Positions 1-7,569 of a DNA stretch of 59,636 bases are shown here, piece by piece. Each line of letters begins with the position of its first letter. Position 1 is the stretch's first letter. Both the position numbers and the translations under genes were made by a program. Below the pieces are notes generated by a model, which had not been told where the DNA came from, made no database searches, and was given only the letters and a program-made list of their open reading frames with translations. Source of the DNA: CAZLHO01 sp964559455 (GTDB lineage: Bacteria; Krumholzibacteriota; Krumholzibacteriia; LZORAL124-64-63); assembly GCA_964559455.1 (NCBI GenBank), contig CAZLHO010000011.1, forward strand, positions 1 through 59,636, in the 5' to 3' direction.

Positions 1-1056
1 GTCGAGCATGGCCTCGCGGCCGAAGCGGGCGGCGATGCGGGCGCGGGCGGCGGCGCCCAGCCGGGTGGCGCGGACGGGGTCGGCCAGCAGCCCGGCCAGG
101 GCGTCGGCCAGCCGGACGGGGTCGCCGGGCGGGACGAGCAGGCCGGTCTCGCCGTCGACGACGATCTCGGGCAACGAGCTGGCGTCGCCGGCCACCACCG
201 GCAGGCCGCAGGCTCCGCCCTCGGCGGCCGCCAGGCCGAAGCCCTCGCTCCAGGAGGGGACCGCCAGCACGTCCAGGTCCCGGTAGAAGGCGGGCATGTC
301 GGCGACGAAGCCGCGCGCTTCGACCCGTCCGGGCCGGCGCAGGGTCCGGCGCCAGGCGGCGAGTTCGGCGGCCAGCGGGCCCTCGCCGGCCACGACCAGG
401 CGGGGCGGGACGGCGAAGTCCAGGCGCTCGATCCGGCTCCAGGCGGCCATCAATTCGGGCAGCCCCTTGCGCGCGGTCAGCTGGCCGGCGAAGCCGACCG
501 TCGGCGGCCGGTCGCCGGGATCCCCGTCCCGGGGCAGGAAGCGGCCGGTGTCGACGCCCTTGGCGAGCAGGCGCAGCCGCCCCGGGTCCAGCCAGGGGGC
601 GCCGCGCAGCGTGGCGGCGCGGGTGGCCCGCGAATTGACGACGATCGCCGTGGCCACGCCAGCGAAGTACCAGCGGTAGTAGAAGCGGCGGCGGGGGGGG
701 AAGTCGCTCTCGCGTCCCAGCAGCACCACCGGGACGCCCGCCAGCCGGGCGGCCAGGCCGACCGCCTTCAGATCCTTCAGGGTGACGCAGTAGACGGCCG
801 TCGGCCGGCGCCGCCGCAGCAGGCGCCAGAGCCGGACCAGGGTCCAGGGGGCGCCGTCGAAGCGGACGGGGACGGCGTCGGCGTCCAGTCCCAGCTCGCG
901 GGCGCGGGCGATCAGGGGACCGCCGGGAGCGCCGATCACGCCGGTCCGCCAGCCCCGTTCGCGCAGCCCGCAGGCCGCGTCCAGGACCCACAATTCGGCC
1001 CCGCCGCGCAGCCGCATGGCGTCGGCGAAGATGGCGTGTCGGGTCGCGCAGGCCAT
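1..1056 (-). CDS. Glycosyltransferase family 4 (GT-B), 3' end off the window
   Basis: Partial gene: 352 codons are visible and the C-terminus lies beyond base 1. The ATG at 1056-1054 opens a frame beginning MACATRHAIFADAMRLRGGA, with the glycine-rich N-terminal stretch typical of GT-B enzymes. Later come a nucleotide-binding ARKGLPELMAAW segment, VVAGEGPL and the donor-site signature SEGFGLAAAEGGACGLPVVA (E-x7-E), then GLLVPPGDPVRLADAL. Such enzymes transfer a sugar from a nucleotide-sugar donor to a lipid or glycan acceptor at the inner membrane face. Donor and acceptor cannot be told. It is divergent from korA; the 208-bp gap between them must hold both promoters. Confidence 0.85.
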   Translation of the reverse strand, partial: MACATRHAIFADAMRLRGGAELWVLDAACGLRERGWRTGVIGAPGGPLIARARELGLDADAVPVRFDGAPWTLVRLWRLLRRRRPTAVYCVTLKDLKAVGLAARLAGVPVVLLGRESDFPPRRRFYYRWYFAGVATAIVVNSRATRAATLRGAPWLDPGRLRLLAKGVDTGRFLPRDGDPGDRPPTVGFAGQLTARKGLPELMAAWSRIERLDFAVPPRLVVAGEGPLAAELAAWRRTLRRPGRVEARGFVADMPAFYRDLDVLAVPSWSEGFGLAAAEGGACGLPVVAGDASSLPEIVVDGETGLLVPPGDPVRLADALAGLLADPVRATRLGAAARARIAARFGREAMLD

Positions 1057-1128
1057 GGCGTCCTCGCGTCCGGGGAGGGGCGGCGGGAGCGGCGGCGGAA
1101 TACCGGGGCGCGGCGGCCCCGATTGCAG

Positions 1129-1157
1129 TTGATCCGCCCGGATCCGGGTATTATTAA
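1129..1157 (+). promoter_or_regulatory. Candidate promoter of the kor operon
   Basis: TTGATC (1129-1134), 17-bp spacer, TATTAA (1152-1157), in a local AT-rich pocket (TATTATTAATA) inside otherwise GC-rich DNA. Transcription would start near 1165 and give a leader of about 100 nt. Read by eye only. Confidence 0.5.
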
Positions 1158-1175
1158 TAGGGCACAAACGACAGG

Positions 1176-1220
1176 GAGAAAAGGGCGATGCGGGCTGAGG
1201 TTGCACCTCGCCCCTTTCTC
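1176..1220 (+). promoter_or_regulatory. Leader hairpin upstream of korA
   Basis: A 13-nt arm at 1176-1188 (GAGAAAAGGGCGA) pairs with 1208-1220 (TCGCCCCTTTCTC) with one A/C mismatch. The loop can close further through TGC/GCA. It is followed by a pyrimidine-rich CTTG and then a small CCCAC/GTGGG hairpin just ahead of the GGGGGAGG ribosome-binding site (1251-1258). It could be an attenuator-like or mRNA-stability element; no known class is recognised. Confidence 0.45.
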
Positions 1221-1264
1221 TTGTGGAACCTTGACCGACCCACCCGTAGTGGGGGAGGTATCCC

Positions 1265-2992
1265 GTGGTCAGCAAAGACCTGGTCGTCCGCATCGCCGGA
1301 GAGGGCGGTGACGGCATCATCTCGCTGGGCGAGATCCTGTCGCGGACCGTCGCGCGCAGCGGACTCAACATCCACTCCTTCAGGACTTTTCCGGCGGAGA
1401 TCCGCGGCGGGCTCTGCATGTTCCAGCTCCGCGGCGCCAGCGGGCCGGCGCGGTCGCTGAAGCAGCGCATCGACGTCCTGCTCGCCTTCAACCAGGAGGC
1501 CTACGACGCCTACGCCGACCGCATCAAGGAGGAGGGCCTCCTCCTCTTCGATCCGAAGCATTGCCAGCCCGCCGGCCGTCACGGTCCGGCCCACGCCGAG
1601 TCCCTGCCGCTGGAGGATTTCTGCGTCGAGCAGACCGGCGACGCCCGCGGCAAGAACATGGTCGGCCTGGGCGTGCTGCTCTACATGTACGGCGTGCCCC
1701 TGAAGTACGGCGAGGAACTGCTCCGCGAGAACTTCGGCAAGAAGGGCGAAGAGGTCGTCGGCAAGAACCTGAAGGCGCTGTCGGCCGGCTACGCCTGGGG
1801 GACCGATCGCGACAAGGTCGTGCAGCACAAGTTCGACCGGCACCCCGACCGCAACGAGGTCGTGATCAACGGCAACGAGGCCGTGGCGCTGGGCGCCCTG
1901 GCCGCGGGCGTGGATTACATCGGCGGCTATCCCATCACTCCCGCCACGCCGATCTTCGAGCAGCTCTGCCGCGACCTGCCCCGCTTCGGCGGCCGCGCCG
2001 TGCAGATGGAGGACGAGATCGCCTCGCTGGCCTCGGTGATCGGCGCCGCCTACAGCGGCAAGCGGGCGATGACGGCGACTTCCGGTCCCGGCCTCTCGCT
2101 GATGAGCGAGACGCTGAACCTGGCCGCCATGACCGAGGTCCCGGTGGTCATCGCCAACGTCATGCGCGGCGGACCCTCGACGGGCCTGCCCACCAAGACC
2201 GAGCAGTCCGACCTGAAGTTCGCGATCTACGGCACCAGCGGCGAGTCGCCCCGCTGCATCATGGCGCCGATCAACATCGAGGACGCCTTCTACCAGACGG
2301 TGCGGGCCTTCCGGATCGCCGAGAAGTACCAGATGCCGGTGATCATCCTCACCGACCAGGCGATGGCCTACAGCACGATGAACATCACGATGCCCGATCT
2401 GAACAACCTGGATCTGGGCACGCGCTTCACGCCGAATCCGAACGTCCACAAGGAGACCTTCAAGCGGTATGCGGTGACGCCTAACGGCGTGTCGCCCATG
2501 CCGTACCCGGGCGTGCACGATCTGCCCTACATGGCCTCGGGCCTGGAGCACGACGAGAGCGGCTCGCCCAACTACACCCCCGAGGTCCACGAGATGATGA
2601 CCGCCAAGCGCTTCAAGAAGCTGGAGGTGCTGGGCTCGACCATCACCCCGGAGGAGCGCGAGGAGGTCGAGCCCGAGGGTTCGGAGATCGGCGTCATCGG
2701 CTGGGGCAGCACCCACGGCGCGATCACCGAGGCCATCGAGCGCATCGAGGCCGAGGAGGGCATCACGATCGCTCACCTGCACCCGCGGATCATCTCGCCC
2801 CTGCGCGAGTGGCCGATCCGCCGCTTCCTGGGGCCGTTGAAGAAGATCATCGTGCCCGAAGAGAACTACACGGGCCAGTTCGCCCACTTCCTGAAGGCCA
2901 AGTTCGGCATCAAGCCCATCGAGGTGCACAAGTGCGCGGGCATCCCCTTCACGTCCGAAGAGCTCTACGCGGCCTTCAAGGAGGCGATATGA
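1265..2992 (+). CDS. korA: 2-oxoacid:acceptor oxidoreductase, fused gamma-alpha subunit (KorA type)
   Basis: 575 aa. With KorB it would catalyse CoA-dependent oxidative decarboxylation of a 2-oxoacid, probably 2-oxoglutarate, reducing ferredoxin, or the reverse reaction. Residues 1-190 are the gamma domain (VVRIAGEGGDGIISLGEILS, RTFPAEIRGGLCMFQLRG). From about residue 195 comes the alpha pyrimidine-binding domain with GGYPITPATPIFEQL (Y222) and ATSGPGLSLMSE, and near 470-560 the C-terminal domain (GVIGWGSTHGAITEA). The gamma-alpha order is usual for KorA of bacteria and archaea. The GTG start at 1265 is set by GGGGGAGG six bases upstream. The stop overlaps the korB start (ATGA). No separate delta/ferredoxin subunit is next to it. 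Confidence 0.92.
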   Translation: MVSKDLVVRIAGEGGDGIISLGEILSRTVARSGLNIHSFRTFPAEIRGGLCMFQLRGASGPARSLKQRIDVLLAFNQEAYDAYADRIKEEGLLLFDPKHCQPAGRHGPAHAESLPLEDFCVEQTGDARGKNMVGLGVLLYMYGVPLKYGEELLRENFGKKGEEVVGKNLKALSAGYAWGTDRDKVVQHKFDRHPDRNEVVINGNEAVALGALAAGVDYIGGYPITPATPIFEQLCRDLPRFGGRAVQMEDEIASLASVIGAAYSGKRAMTATSGPGLSLMSETLNLAAMTEVPVVIANVMRGGPSTGLPTKTEQSDLKFAIYGTSGESPRCIMAPINIEDAFYQTVRAFRIAEKYQMPVIILTDQAMAYSTMNITMPDLNNLDLGTRFTPNPNVHKETFKRYAVTPNGVSPMPYPGVHDLPYMASGLEHDESGSPNYTPEVHEMMTAKRFKKLEVLGSTITPEEREEVEPEGSEIGVIGWGSTHGAITEAIERIEAEEGITIAHLHPRIISPLREWPIRRFLGPLKKIIVPEENYTGQFAHFLKAKFGIKPIEVHKCAGIPFTSEELYAAFKEAI

Positions 2993-3834
2993 GCACCGAA
3001 TTGACGGTCAAGGACTTCAAGTCGGGCCGGCGTCCGGTCTGGTGCCCGGGCTGTGGCGACTACGGCGTCTTCAACCCCTTCCTGCAGGCGATGGTGCACT
3101 GCGGCCTCCGGCCCAAGGACACGGTCATCGTGTCGGGCATCGGCTGCTCGGGCCGCCTGCCCTACTTCTGCAGCGCCTACGGCTTCCACGGCGTTCACGG
3201 ACGCGCGCTGCCCACGGCCCTGGGCGTGAAGATCGCCTCCCCCGAACTCAGCGTCTTCGCCGTCGGCGGCGACGGCGACGGGCTGGGCATCGGCGGCGGA
3301 CACCTGCCCCACGTGGCGCGCAAGAACGTGGACATGGTCTACGTGCTGATCGACAACGCGATCTACGGCCTGACCAAGGGGCAGTCGTCGCCCACGTCGC
3401 CGATCGACATGGTGAGCAAGACCGCGCCCTACACGAATATCGAGGATCCGCTGAACCCCGAAGAGCTCTTCCTGGCCTACAACGCCTCCTTCGTTGCTCG
3501 AGGCTTCTCCGGCAAACCCAAGCAGCTGAAGCAGTTGTTCATTCAGGCCATCGAGCACAAGGGTTTCAGCATCGTGCACGTCCATTCGCCCTGCGTGAGC
3601 TTCAACAAGCAGGTCACCTTCGACATGCTGAGCAAGATCTTCTCCGAGCTGCCCGAGGACTACGATCCGACGGACAAGCTGGGCGCGGTGAAGCTGGCCA
3701 TGGACCAGAGCCGTCTCTGGACCGGCGTGCTTTACAAGCAGGACCGGCCGACGGTGCACGAGCGCCTGGACGCCCTCGCCGAGCGCGCAGGACGCATCGA
3801 CAACCTGAACGAGCTGATCCGCACGTACCGCTGA
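2989..3834 (+). CDS. korB: 2-oxoacid:acceptor oxidoreductase beta subunit (KorB)
   Basis: 281 aa, the thiamine-diphosphate and Fe-S binding beta subunit. Cysteines lie in VWCPGCGDYGVF and in SGIGCSGRLPYF. The TPP/Mg motif is VGGDGDGLGIGGGH followed by LIDNAIYGLTKGQ. It ends without a ferredoxin domain. The ATG at 2989 overlaps the korA stop by 4 nt, so the two are translationally coupled. An upstream in-frame extension to 2809 exists but runs through korA in another frame and is rejected. A strong terminator follows. Confidence 0.93.
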   Translation: MSTELTVKDFKSGRRPVWCPGCGDYGVFNPFLQAMVHCGLRPKDTVIVSGIGCSGRLPYFCSAYGFHGVHGRALPTALGVKIASPELSVFAVGGDGDGLGIGGGHLPHVARKNVDMVYVLIDNAIYGLTKGQSSPTSPIDMVSKTAPYTNIEDPLNPEELFLAYNASFVARGFSGKPKQLKQLFIQAIEHKGFSIVHVHSPCVSFNKQVTFDMLSKIFSELPEDYDPTDKLGAVKLAMDQSRLWTGVLYKQDRPTVHERLDALAERAGRIDNLNELIRTYR

Positions 3835-3856
3835 CCGGTACGGCGGCGCGACTCGG

Positions 3857-3890
3857 GAGCCGGCCCCGCGGGGGGCCGGCTCCGCTTTTC
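3857..3890 (+). terminator. Intrinsic terminator after korAB
   Basis: Perfect 11-bp stem GAGCCGGCCCC (3857-3867) / GGGGCCGGCTC (3872-3882) with a 4-nt loop, followed by CGCTTTT. Confidence 0.8.
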
Positions 3891-3990
3891 GGGCCCTCGG
3901 ACGGCCCGCCCGCCCTTGACCCCGGACTGCACCGGGGCGATCCTGTGCTGAGAGTCCCGTCCCCGAGACCCGAGCCGGAGGATCCCGAGC

Positions 3991-5046
3991 TTGCTGCCCC
4001 GCAAGGACGTCCGCATCGATTCCCGCATCCCCTGGTTCGCCGACGTGCGCCTGGCGCTGTCGCCGATGGTCGGCGTCACCGACCGGCCCTTCCGCGACAT
4101 CTGCCGCGATTTCGGCGCCGACCTCTGCTTCTCGGAGTTCACCGCGGCCAAGGGGCTGCTCTACCGCAACGAGGCCACCTGGCGGGCCATCGACACCCGG
4201 GGCGAGGGCGGACGCGTGGGGATCCAGATCTTCGGCAACGACCCCGACGACCTGGGGGCCGCGGCGCGGCTGATGCGCGACCAGCGGCACGACGTGCTGG
4301 ACATCAACTTCGGCTGTCCCGCCAAGAAGGTGGTCAAGAAGTGCGGCGGCAGCGCCCTGCTGGCCGACCTGCCCCTGCTGCGCCGCATCGTCGAGGCCGT
4401 GGTGCGCGAGAGCGCGATGCCCGTCTCGGCCAAGTTCCGCACCGGCTGGGACGATGACGGCGTGAACTACCGCGAGGTCGGGCTGCTGCTGCAGGAGGCG
4501 GGCTGCGTCTTCGTGACCCTGCACGGCCGCACCCGGGCCCAGAAGTTCCGCGGCCGCGCCGACTGGGAGCGCATCGCCGACCTGGTCGAGACGCTGCACA
4601 TCCCGGTCATCGGCAACGGCGACGTCGTCGACGGGGAAAGCTACGAGCACGCGGTCCGCCAGAGCCGCTGCCACGCCGTGATGGTGGGCCGCGGCGCCAT
4701 GGGCAACCCCTGGATCTTCCACGAGATGCGCGCCCGGGACGAGGGCGCCGCCTACGCGCCGCCGGGGCTGTCGGAGATCGCCGGGACGGCAGCGCGCCAC
4801 GTGCGCGACCTCTGCGCCTGGCGCGGCGAGCGGCCGGGGGCGCTGCTGATGCGCAAGCATCTGGCGCGCTACTTCCGGGGCTTTCCCGGGGCGGCGGCGA
4901 TCCGCCGCCGGCTCTACTCCACCGAGGAAGGACGGGAGCTGACGGCCCTGCTGGACGAGCTCGCCGCGGCCGCCGCCGCCGGCGACATGACCGGCTTCCC
5001 CGCCGATCCGGTCGGGGACGACTTCGCCGCGGGGGTGCGGGCGTGA
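3991..5046 (+). CDS. dus: tRNA-dihydrouridine synthase
   Basis: 351 aa FMN enzyme that reduces uridine to dihydrouridine in tRNA D-loops using NADPH. Visible family motifs are LSPMVGVTDRPFRDICRDFG near the N-terminus, the substrate/FMN segment DINFGCPAKKVVKKCGGSAL with the catalytic Cys, AKFRTGWDD, LHGRTRAQKFRG and VIGNGDVVDGE, MVGRGAMGNPWIF. The TTG start at 3991 has GGAGGA about 10 bases upstream, and no better ATG precedes the conserved region. Dus subfamily (A, B or C) is not decidable by eye; the layout is DusB-like. Its stop overlaps the next start (TGATG). Confidence 0.9.
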   Translation: MLPRKDVRIDSRIPWFADVRLALSPMVGVTDRPFRDICRDFGADLCFSEFTAAKGLLYRNEATWRAIDTRGEGGRVGIQIFGNDPDDLGAAARLMRDQRHDVLDINFGCPAKKVVKKCGGSALLADLPLLRRIVEAVVRESAMPVSAKFRTGWDDDGVNYREVGLLLQEAGCVFVTLHGRTRAQKFRGRADWERIADLVETLHIPVIGNGDVVDGESYEHAVRQSRCHAVMVGRGAMGNPWIFHEMRARDEGAAYAPPGLSEIAGTAARHVRDLCAWRGERPGALLMRKHLARYFRGFPGAAAIRRRLYSTEEGRELTALLDELAAAAAAGDMTGFPADPVGDDFAAGVRA

Positions 5047-5840
5047 TGCCTCGTCGCCGTTTCCTGCGTCCCGTCCTCTGCCTGCTGGCCGGCCTGGCCC
5101 TGATCTCCGCCGCCGGCTGCAGCCGCAAGCTGGCGCGCCGGGGACCGCCGCCCTACGTGCGCGAGCATCGCGAGGAATACACGCTGACCCACGTGGTGGC
5201 CGAGGGCGAGACCCTGACCCGCATCGCCGTCAACTACTACGGCGACGCGTCCCGGGTCGCCGACATCGCCGGGTGGAACGAGATCGACGGGTCGCTGCTG
5301 GCGGCGGGCTCGGCGCTCCTGCTGCGCTTCGATCCCGGGGAATGGCAGCGCGCCGAGCGCCGGTTCGCGGCCATGGCTCCCTACAACCGGGGCGTCGACG
5401 CCTTCGGCCAGGGGCGCCTGGACGAGGCCCTGGCGGCCTTCGACGAGGCCCTGACCCTGGACCCCGGCTTCGTGGACGCCCGCTACAACCGGACCCTGGT
5501 CCTGATCCGGCGCGGCTTCTACGACCGGGCCGAGTCCGAGCTGACCCTCCTGCTCGCCGAACGGCCCGAGGATTCCGACTTCCTCTTCGCTCGCGGCAAC
5601 ATCCTTTTCCACCAGGCCCGCTTCGAAGAGGCGGCCGCGGCCTTCGCCGCGATCCTGGCGGGGCAGCCCGCGCACCGCCAGGCCGCCTTCAGCCGGGCGC
5701 GGTCGCTGGGGGAGGCCGGGCTGCGCGACGAGGCCGCGGCCGCCTGGCGGTCCTACCTGGCCCTCGACGCCGATTCGCGCTGGGCCGACGAGGCCCGCCG
5801 CCAGCTCCGCCTGCTCGAGACCGGCGGCGACCTGCCCTGA
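5046..5840 (+). CDS. LysM and TPR domain lipoprotein
   Basis: 264 aa. The signal peptide has a hydrophobic core (LCLLAGLALISAAGC) ending in a lipobox-like AAGC, so it is probably a lipid-anchored periplasmic protein. Residues about 45-95 form a LysM peptidoglycan-binding module (HVVAEGETLTRIAVNYYGD, IAGWNEIDGSLLAAGSALLL). The rest is three or four TPR units (YNRGVDAFGQGRLDEALAAF, ALTLDPGFVDARYNRTLVLI). The ATG at 5046 overlaps the dus stop; a GTG three bases earlier is also possible. It is likely a cell-envelope scaffold; the partner is unknown. Confidence 0.75.
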   Translation: MPRRRFLRPVLCLLAGLALISAAGCSRKLARRGPPPYVREHREEYTLTHVVAEGETLTRIAVNYYGDASRVADIAGWNEIDGSLLAAGSALLLRFDPGEWQRAERRFAAMAPYNRGVDAFGQGRLDEALAAFDEALTLDPGFVDARYNRTLVLIRRGFYDRAESELTLLLAERPEDSDFLFARGNILFHQARFEEAAAAFAAILAGQPAHRQAAFSRARSLGEAGLRDEAAAAWRSYLALDADSRWADEARRQLRLLETGGDLP

Positions 5841-5873
5841 CGGCCCGCGTTCCGTCTCCCGAAGAGATGGAAC

Positions 5874-5902
5874 TTGCCAGCGGCACCGATCCCTGTTAGT
5901 TT
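5874..5902 (+). promoter_or_regulatory. Promoter of the pyr operon
   Basis: TTGCCA (5874-5879), 17-bp spacer, TAGTTT (5897-5902). The start point would be near 5909, producing the attenuator leader that follows. The position fits the RNA elements downstream. Confidence 0.6.
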
Positions 5903-5924
5903 GGCCTCGAAATCAGCAAGCGCT

Positions 5925-5964
5925 GCTTTCTTTTAATGAGACCCTGAGAGGTCCAAAAGGAGGC
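5925..5964 (+). promoter_or_regulatory. PyrR RNA-binding loop (anti-antiterminator) of the pyr leader
   Basis: The RNA can fold as a 10-bp lower stem, GCUUUCUUUU (5925-5934) with AAAAGGAGGC (5955-5964, some G-U). A purine-rich 5' internal bulge AAUGA follows, then a 4-bp upper stem GACC (5940-5943)/GGUC (5950-5953) closed by the hexaloop CUGAGA. That loop matches the PyrR consensus CNGNGA followed by GG. Binding of PyrR with UMP/UTP stabilises this stem and allows the downstream terminator to form. The encoded regulator is the first gene of the operon. Confidence 0.85.
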
Positions 5965-5980
5965 GAAATCGGGAACCCAG

Positions 5981-6011
5981 GGCATGGTCTGCGCCGCCAT
6001 GCCTTTTTTTT
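5981..6011 (+). terminator. Attenuator terminator of the pyr operon
   Basis: Stem GGCATGG (5981-5987)/CCATGCC (5997-6003) with eight T residues (6004-6011), lying upstream of pyrR. Competing pairings exist: AGACC (5939-5943) with GGTCT (5986-5990), and CTG/CAG beside it. These would form an antiterminator exclusive of both the PyrR loop and this hairpin. Confidence 0.85.
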
Positions 6012-6043
6012 GTGCCCGACGCCGGGAAGGGAGAGTCCGCCGC

Positions 6044-6595
6044 ATGAGCTTCGTGCAGAAGACCGTGATCATGAACAGCAGTGAGGTCAAGCGCGCCGTC
6101 ACGCGCATCGCCCACGAGATCATCGAGTCGAACAAGGGGACCGAGGGCCTGCTGCTGCTGGGCATCCAGCGCCGCGGCGTGCCCCTGGCGGCGATGATCG
6201 CCGAGGCCATCAAGCAGGTGGAGGGCGTGGACGTCCCCCGGGGCTCCCTGGACATCACCTTCTACCGCGACGACCTCTCGACGATCGGGCCGGCCCCCAA
6301 GGTCTCGCCGACGGACCTTCCGCTCGACGTCACCGGCAAGAACGTGGTCCTGGTGGACGACGTCCTCTATACCGGCCGCACCGTCCGGGCCGCCCTGGAC
6401 GAGATCATGGACTGGGGGCGCCCCAGCGTGATCCGTCTGGCGGTGCTCGTCGATCGCGGCCACCGCGAGCTGCCCATCCGCCCCGACTTCGTCGGCAAGA
6501 ACGTCCCCACCTCGCATCGCGAGGTCATCAAGGTGCGGGTCAAGGAGATCGACGACCGCCAGGAGGTCGTCGTCGGGGAGGTGAACGGGGAATGA
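6044..6595 (+). CDS. pyrR: Bifunctional pyr operon attenuation protein / uracil phosphoribosyltransferase
   Basis: 183 aa. PyrR binds the leader RNA when UMP/UTP is high and has uracil phosphoribosyltransferase activity. Motifs are LLGIQRRGVPLAAMI, the PRPP loop NVVLVDDVLYTGRTVRAALD, LVDRGHRELPIRPDFVGKN and the C-terminal VPTSHREVIKV. The ATG at 6044 is chosen because MSFVQKTVIMNSSEVKRA matches PyrR N-termini and GGGAAGGGAGAG lies just upstream. The frame is open back to 5984, but that stretch overlaps the terminator. It overlaps pyrB by ATGA and very likely controls its own operon. Confidence 0.95.
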   Translation: MSFVQKTVIMNSSEVKRAVTRIAHEIIESNKGTEGLLLLGIQRRGVPLAAMIAEAIKQVEGVDVPRGSLDITFYRDDLSTIGPAPKVSPTDLPLDVTGKNVVLVDDVLYTGRTVRAALDEIMDWGRPSVIRLAVLVDRGHRELPIRPDFVGKNVPTSHREVIKVRVKEIDDRQEVVVGEVNGE

Positions 6596-7539
6596 TCCTG
6601 CGCGGCAAGGACCTGATCGGCCTCGAGGAACTGTCCCGGGAGGAGATCCTGGGCATCCTCGACACGGCCGAGCAGTTCCGCACCATCTTCGACCGGCCCG
6701 TGCGCAAGGTGCCGATCATGCGCGGGCGGACGGTCGTGAACCTCTTCTTCGAGCCCAGCACGCGGACCCGCATCAGCTTCGAGCTGGCGGAGAACCGTCT
6801 CTCGGCAGACATCGTCAACTTCGACGCCTCGACGAGCAGCCTCAAGAAGGGCGAGACCCTGCGCGACACCGCCGAGAACATCGCCGCGATGAAGGTCGAC
6901 ATGATCATCATGCGGCATTCCTCGCCGGGCGCGGCCCTCTACCTGTCGCGCGTGCTGGACTGCTCGGTGATCAACGCCGGCGACGGCGCGCACGAGCACC
7001 CCACGCAGGGCCTGCTGGACCTGATGACCATGCGCCGGCGTCTGGGCGACCTGGCGGGCCGCAAGGTCACGATCCTGGGCGACATCGGGCACAGCCGCGT
7101 GGCGCGCTCCAACATCTACGGCCTGCTGCGCCTGGGCGCCGCGGTCACGGTCTGCGGACCGGCGACGATGGTGCCGCGCTCCTTCATCAAGCAGGGCGTG
7201 CACGTGGAATACGACCTGGAGAAGGCCGTGGCCGACGCCGACGTGGTCAACGTGCTGCGCGTGCAGCTCGAGCGTCAGAGCCGCCGCGTCTTCCCCAGCA
7301 ACCGCGAATACCACCGCATGTACGGCGTCACCGAGGAAGTCATGGAGCGCACGCGCCCCGAGTGCTTCGTCATGCATCCCGGCCCGATGAACCGGGACGT
7401 GGAGATCAGCTCGGAAGTGGCCGACGGCCCGCGCCAGGTCATCCTGGAACAGGTGACCAACGGCGTGGCCGTGCGCATGGCCGTGATCTACCTGCTCTCG
7501 GGGGGCGACCCCGGCAAGCTCAGCAGCACGGCGGTCTGA
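6592..7539 (+). CDS. pyrB: Aspartate carbamoyltransferase catalytic subunit
   Basis: 315 aa. Second step of UMP synthesis: carbamoyl phosphate plus aspartate gives carbamoyl aspartate. Carbamoyl-phosphate loop FFEPSTRTRISFELAENRL, the lysine loop SSLKKGETLRDT, HEHPTQGLLDLMT and the C-terminal HPGPMNRDVEISSEVAD are all intact. No pyrI regulatory subunit is present, as is usual where PyrB pairs with a type-I dihydroorotase. Start ATG overlaps the pyrR stop. Confidence 0.97.
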   Translation: MILRGKDLIGLEELSREEILGILDTAEQFRTIFDRPVRKVPIMRGRTVVNLFFEPSTRTRISFELAENRLSADIVNFDASTSSLKKGETLRDTAENIAAMKVDMIIMRHSSPGAALYLSRVLDCSVINAGDGAHEHPTQGLLDLMTMRRRLGDLAGRKVTILGDIGHSRVARSNIYGLLRLGAAVTVCGPATMVPRSFIKQGVHVEYDLEKAVADADVVNVLRVQLERQSRRVFPSNREYHRMYGVTEEVMERTRPECFVMHPGPMNRDVEISSEVADGPRQVILEQVTNGVAVRMAVIYLLSGGDPGKLSSTAV

Positions 7540-7569
7540 CCGGCCCGCCCGGCGAGAAGAGGAGAGGCG

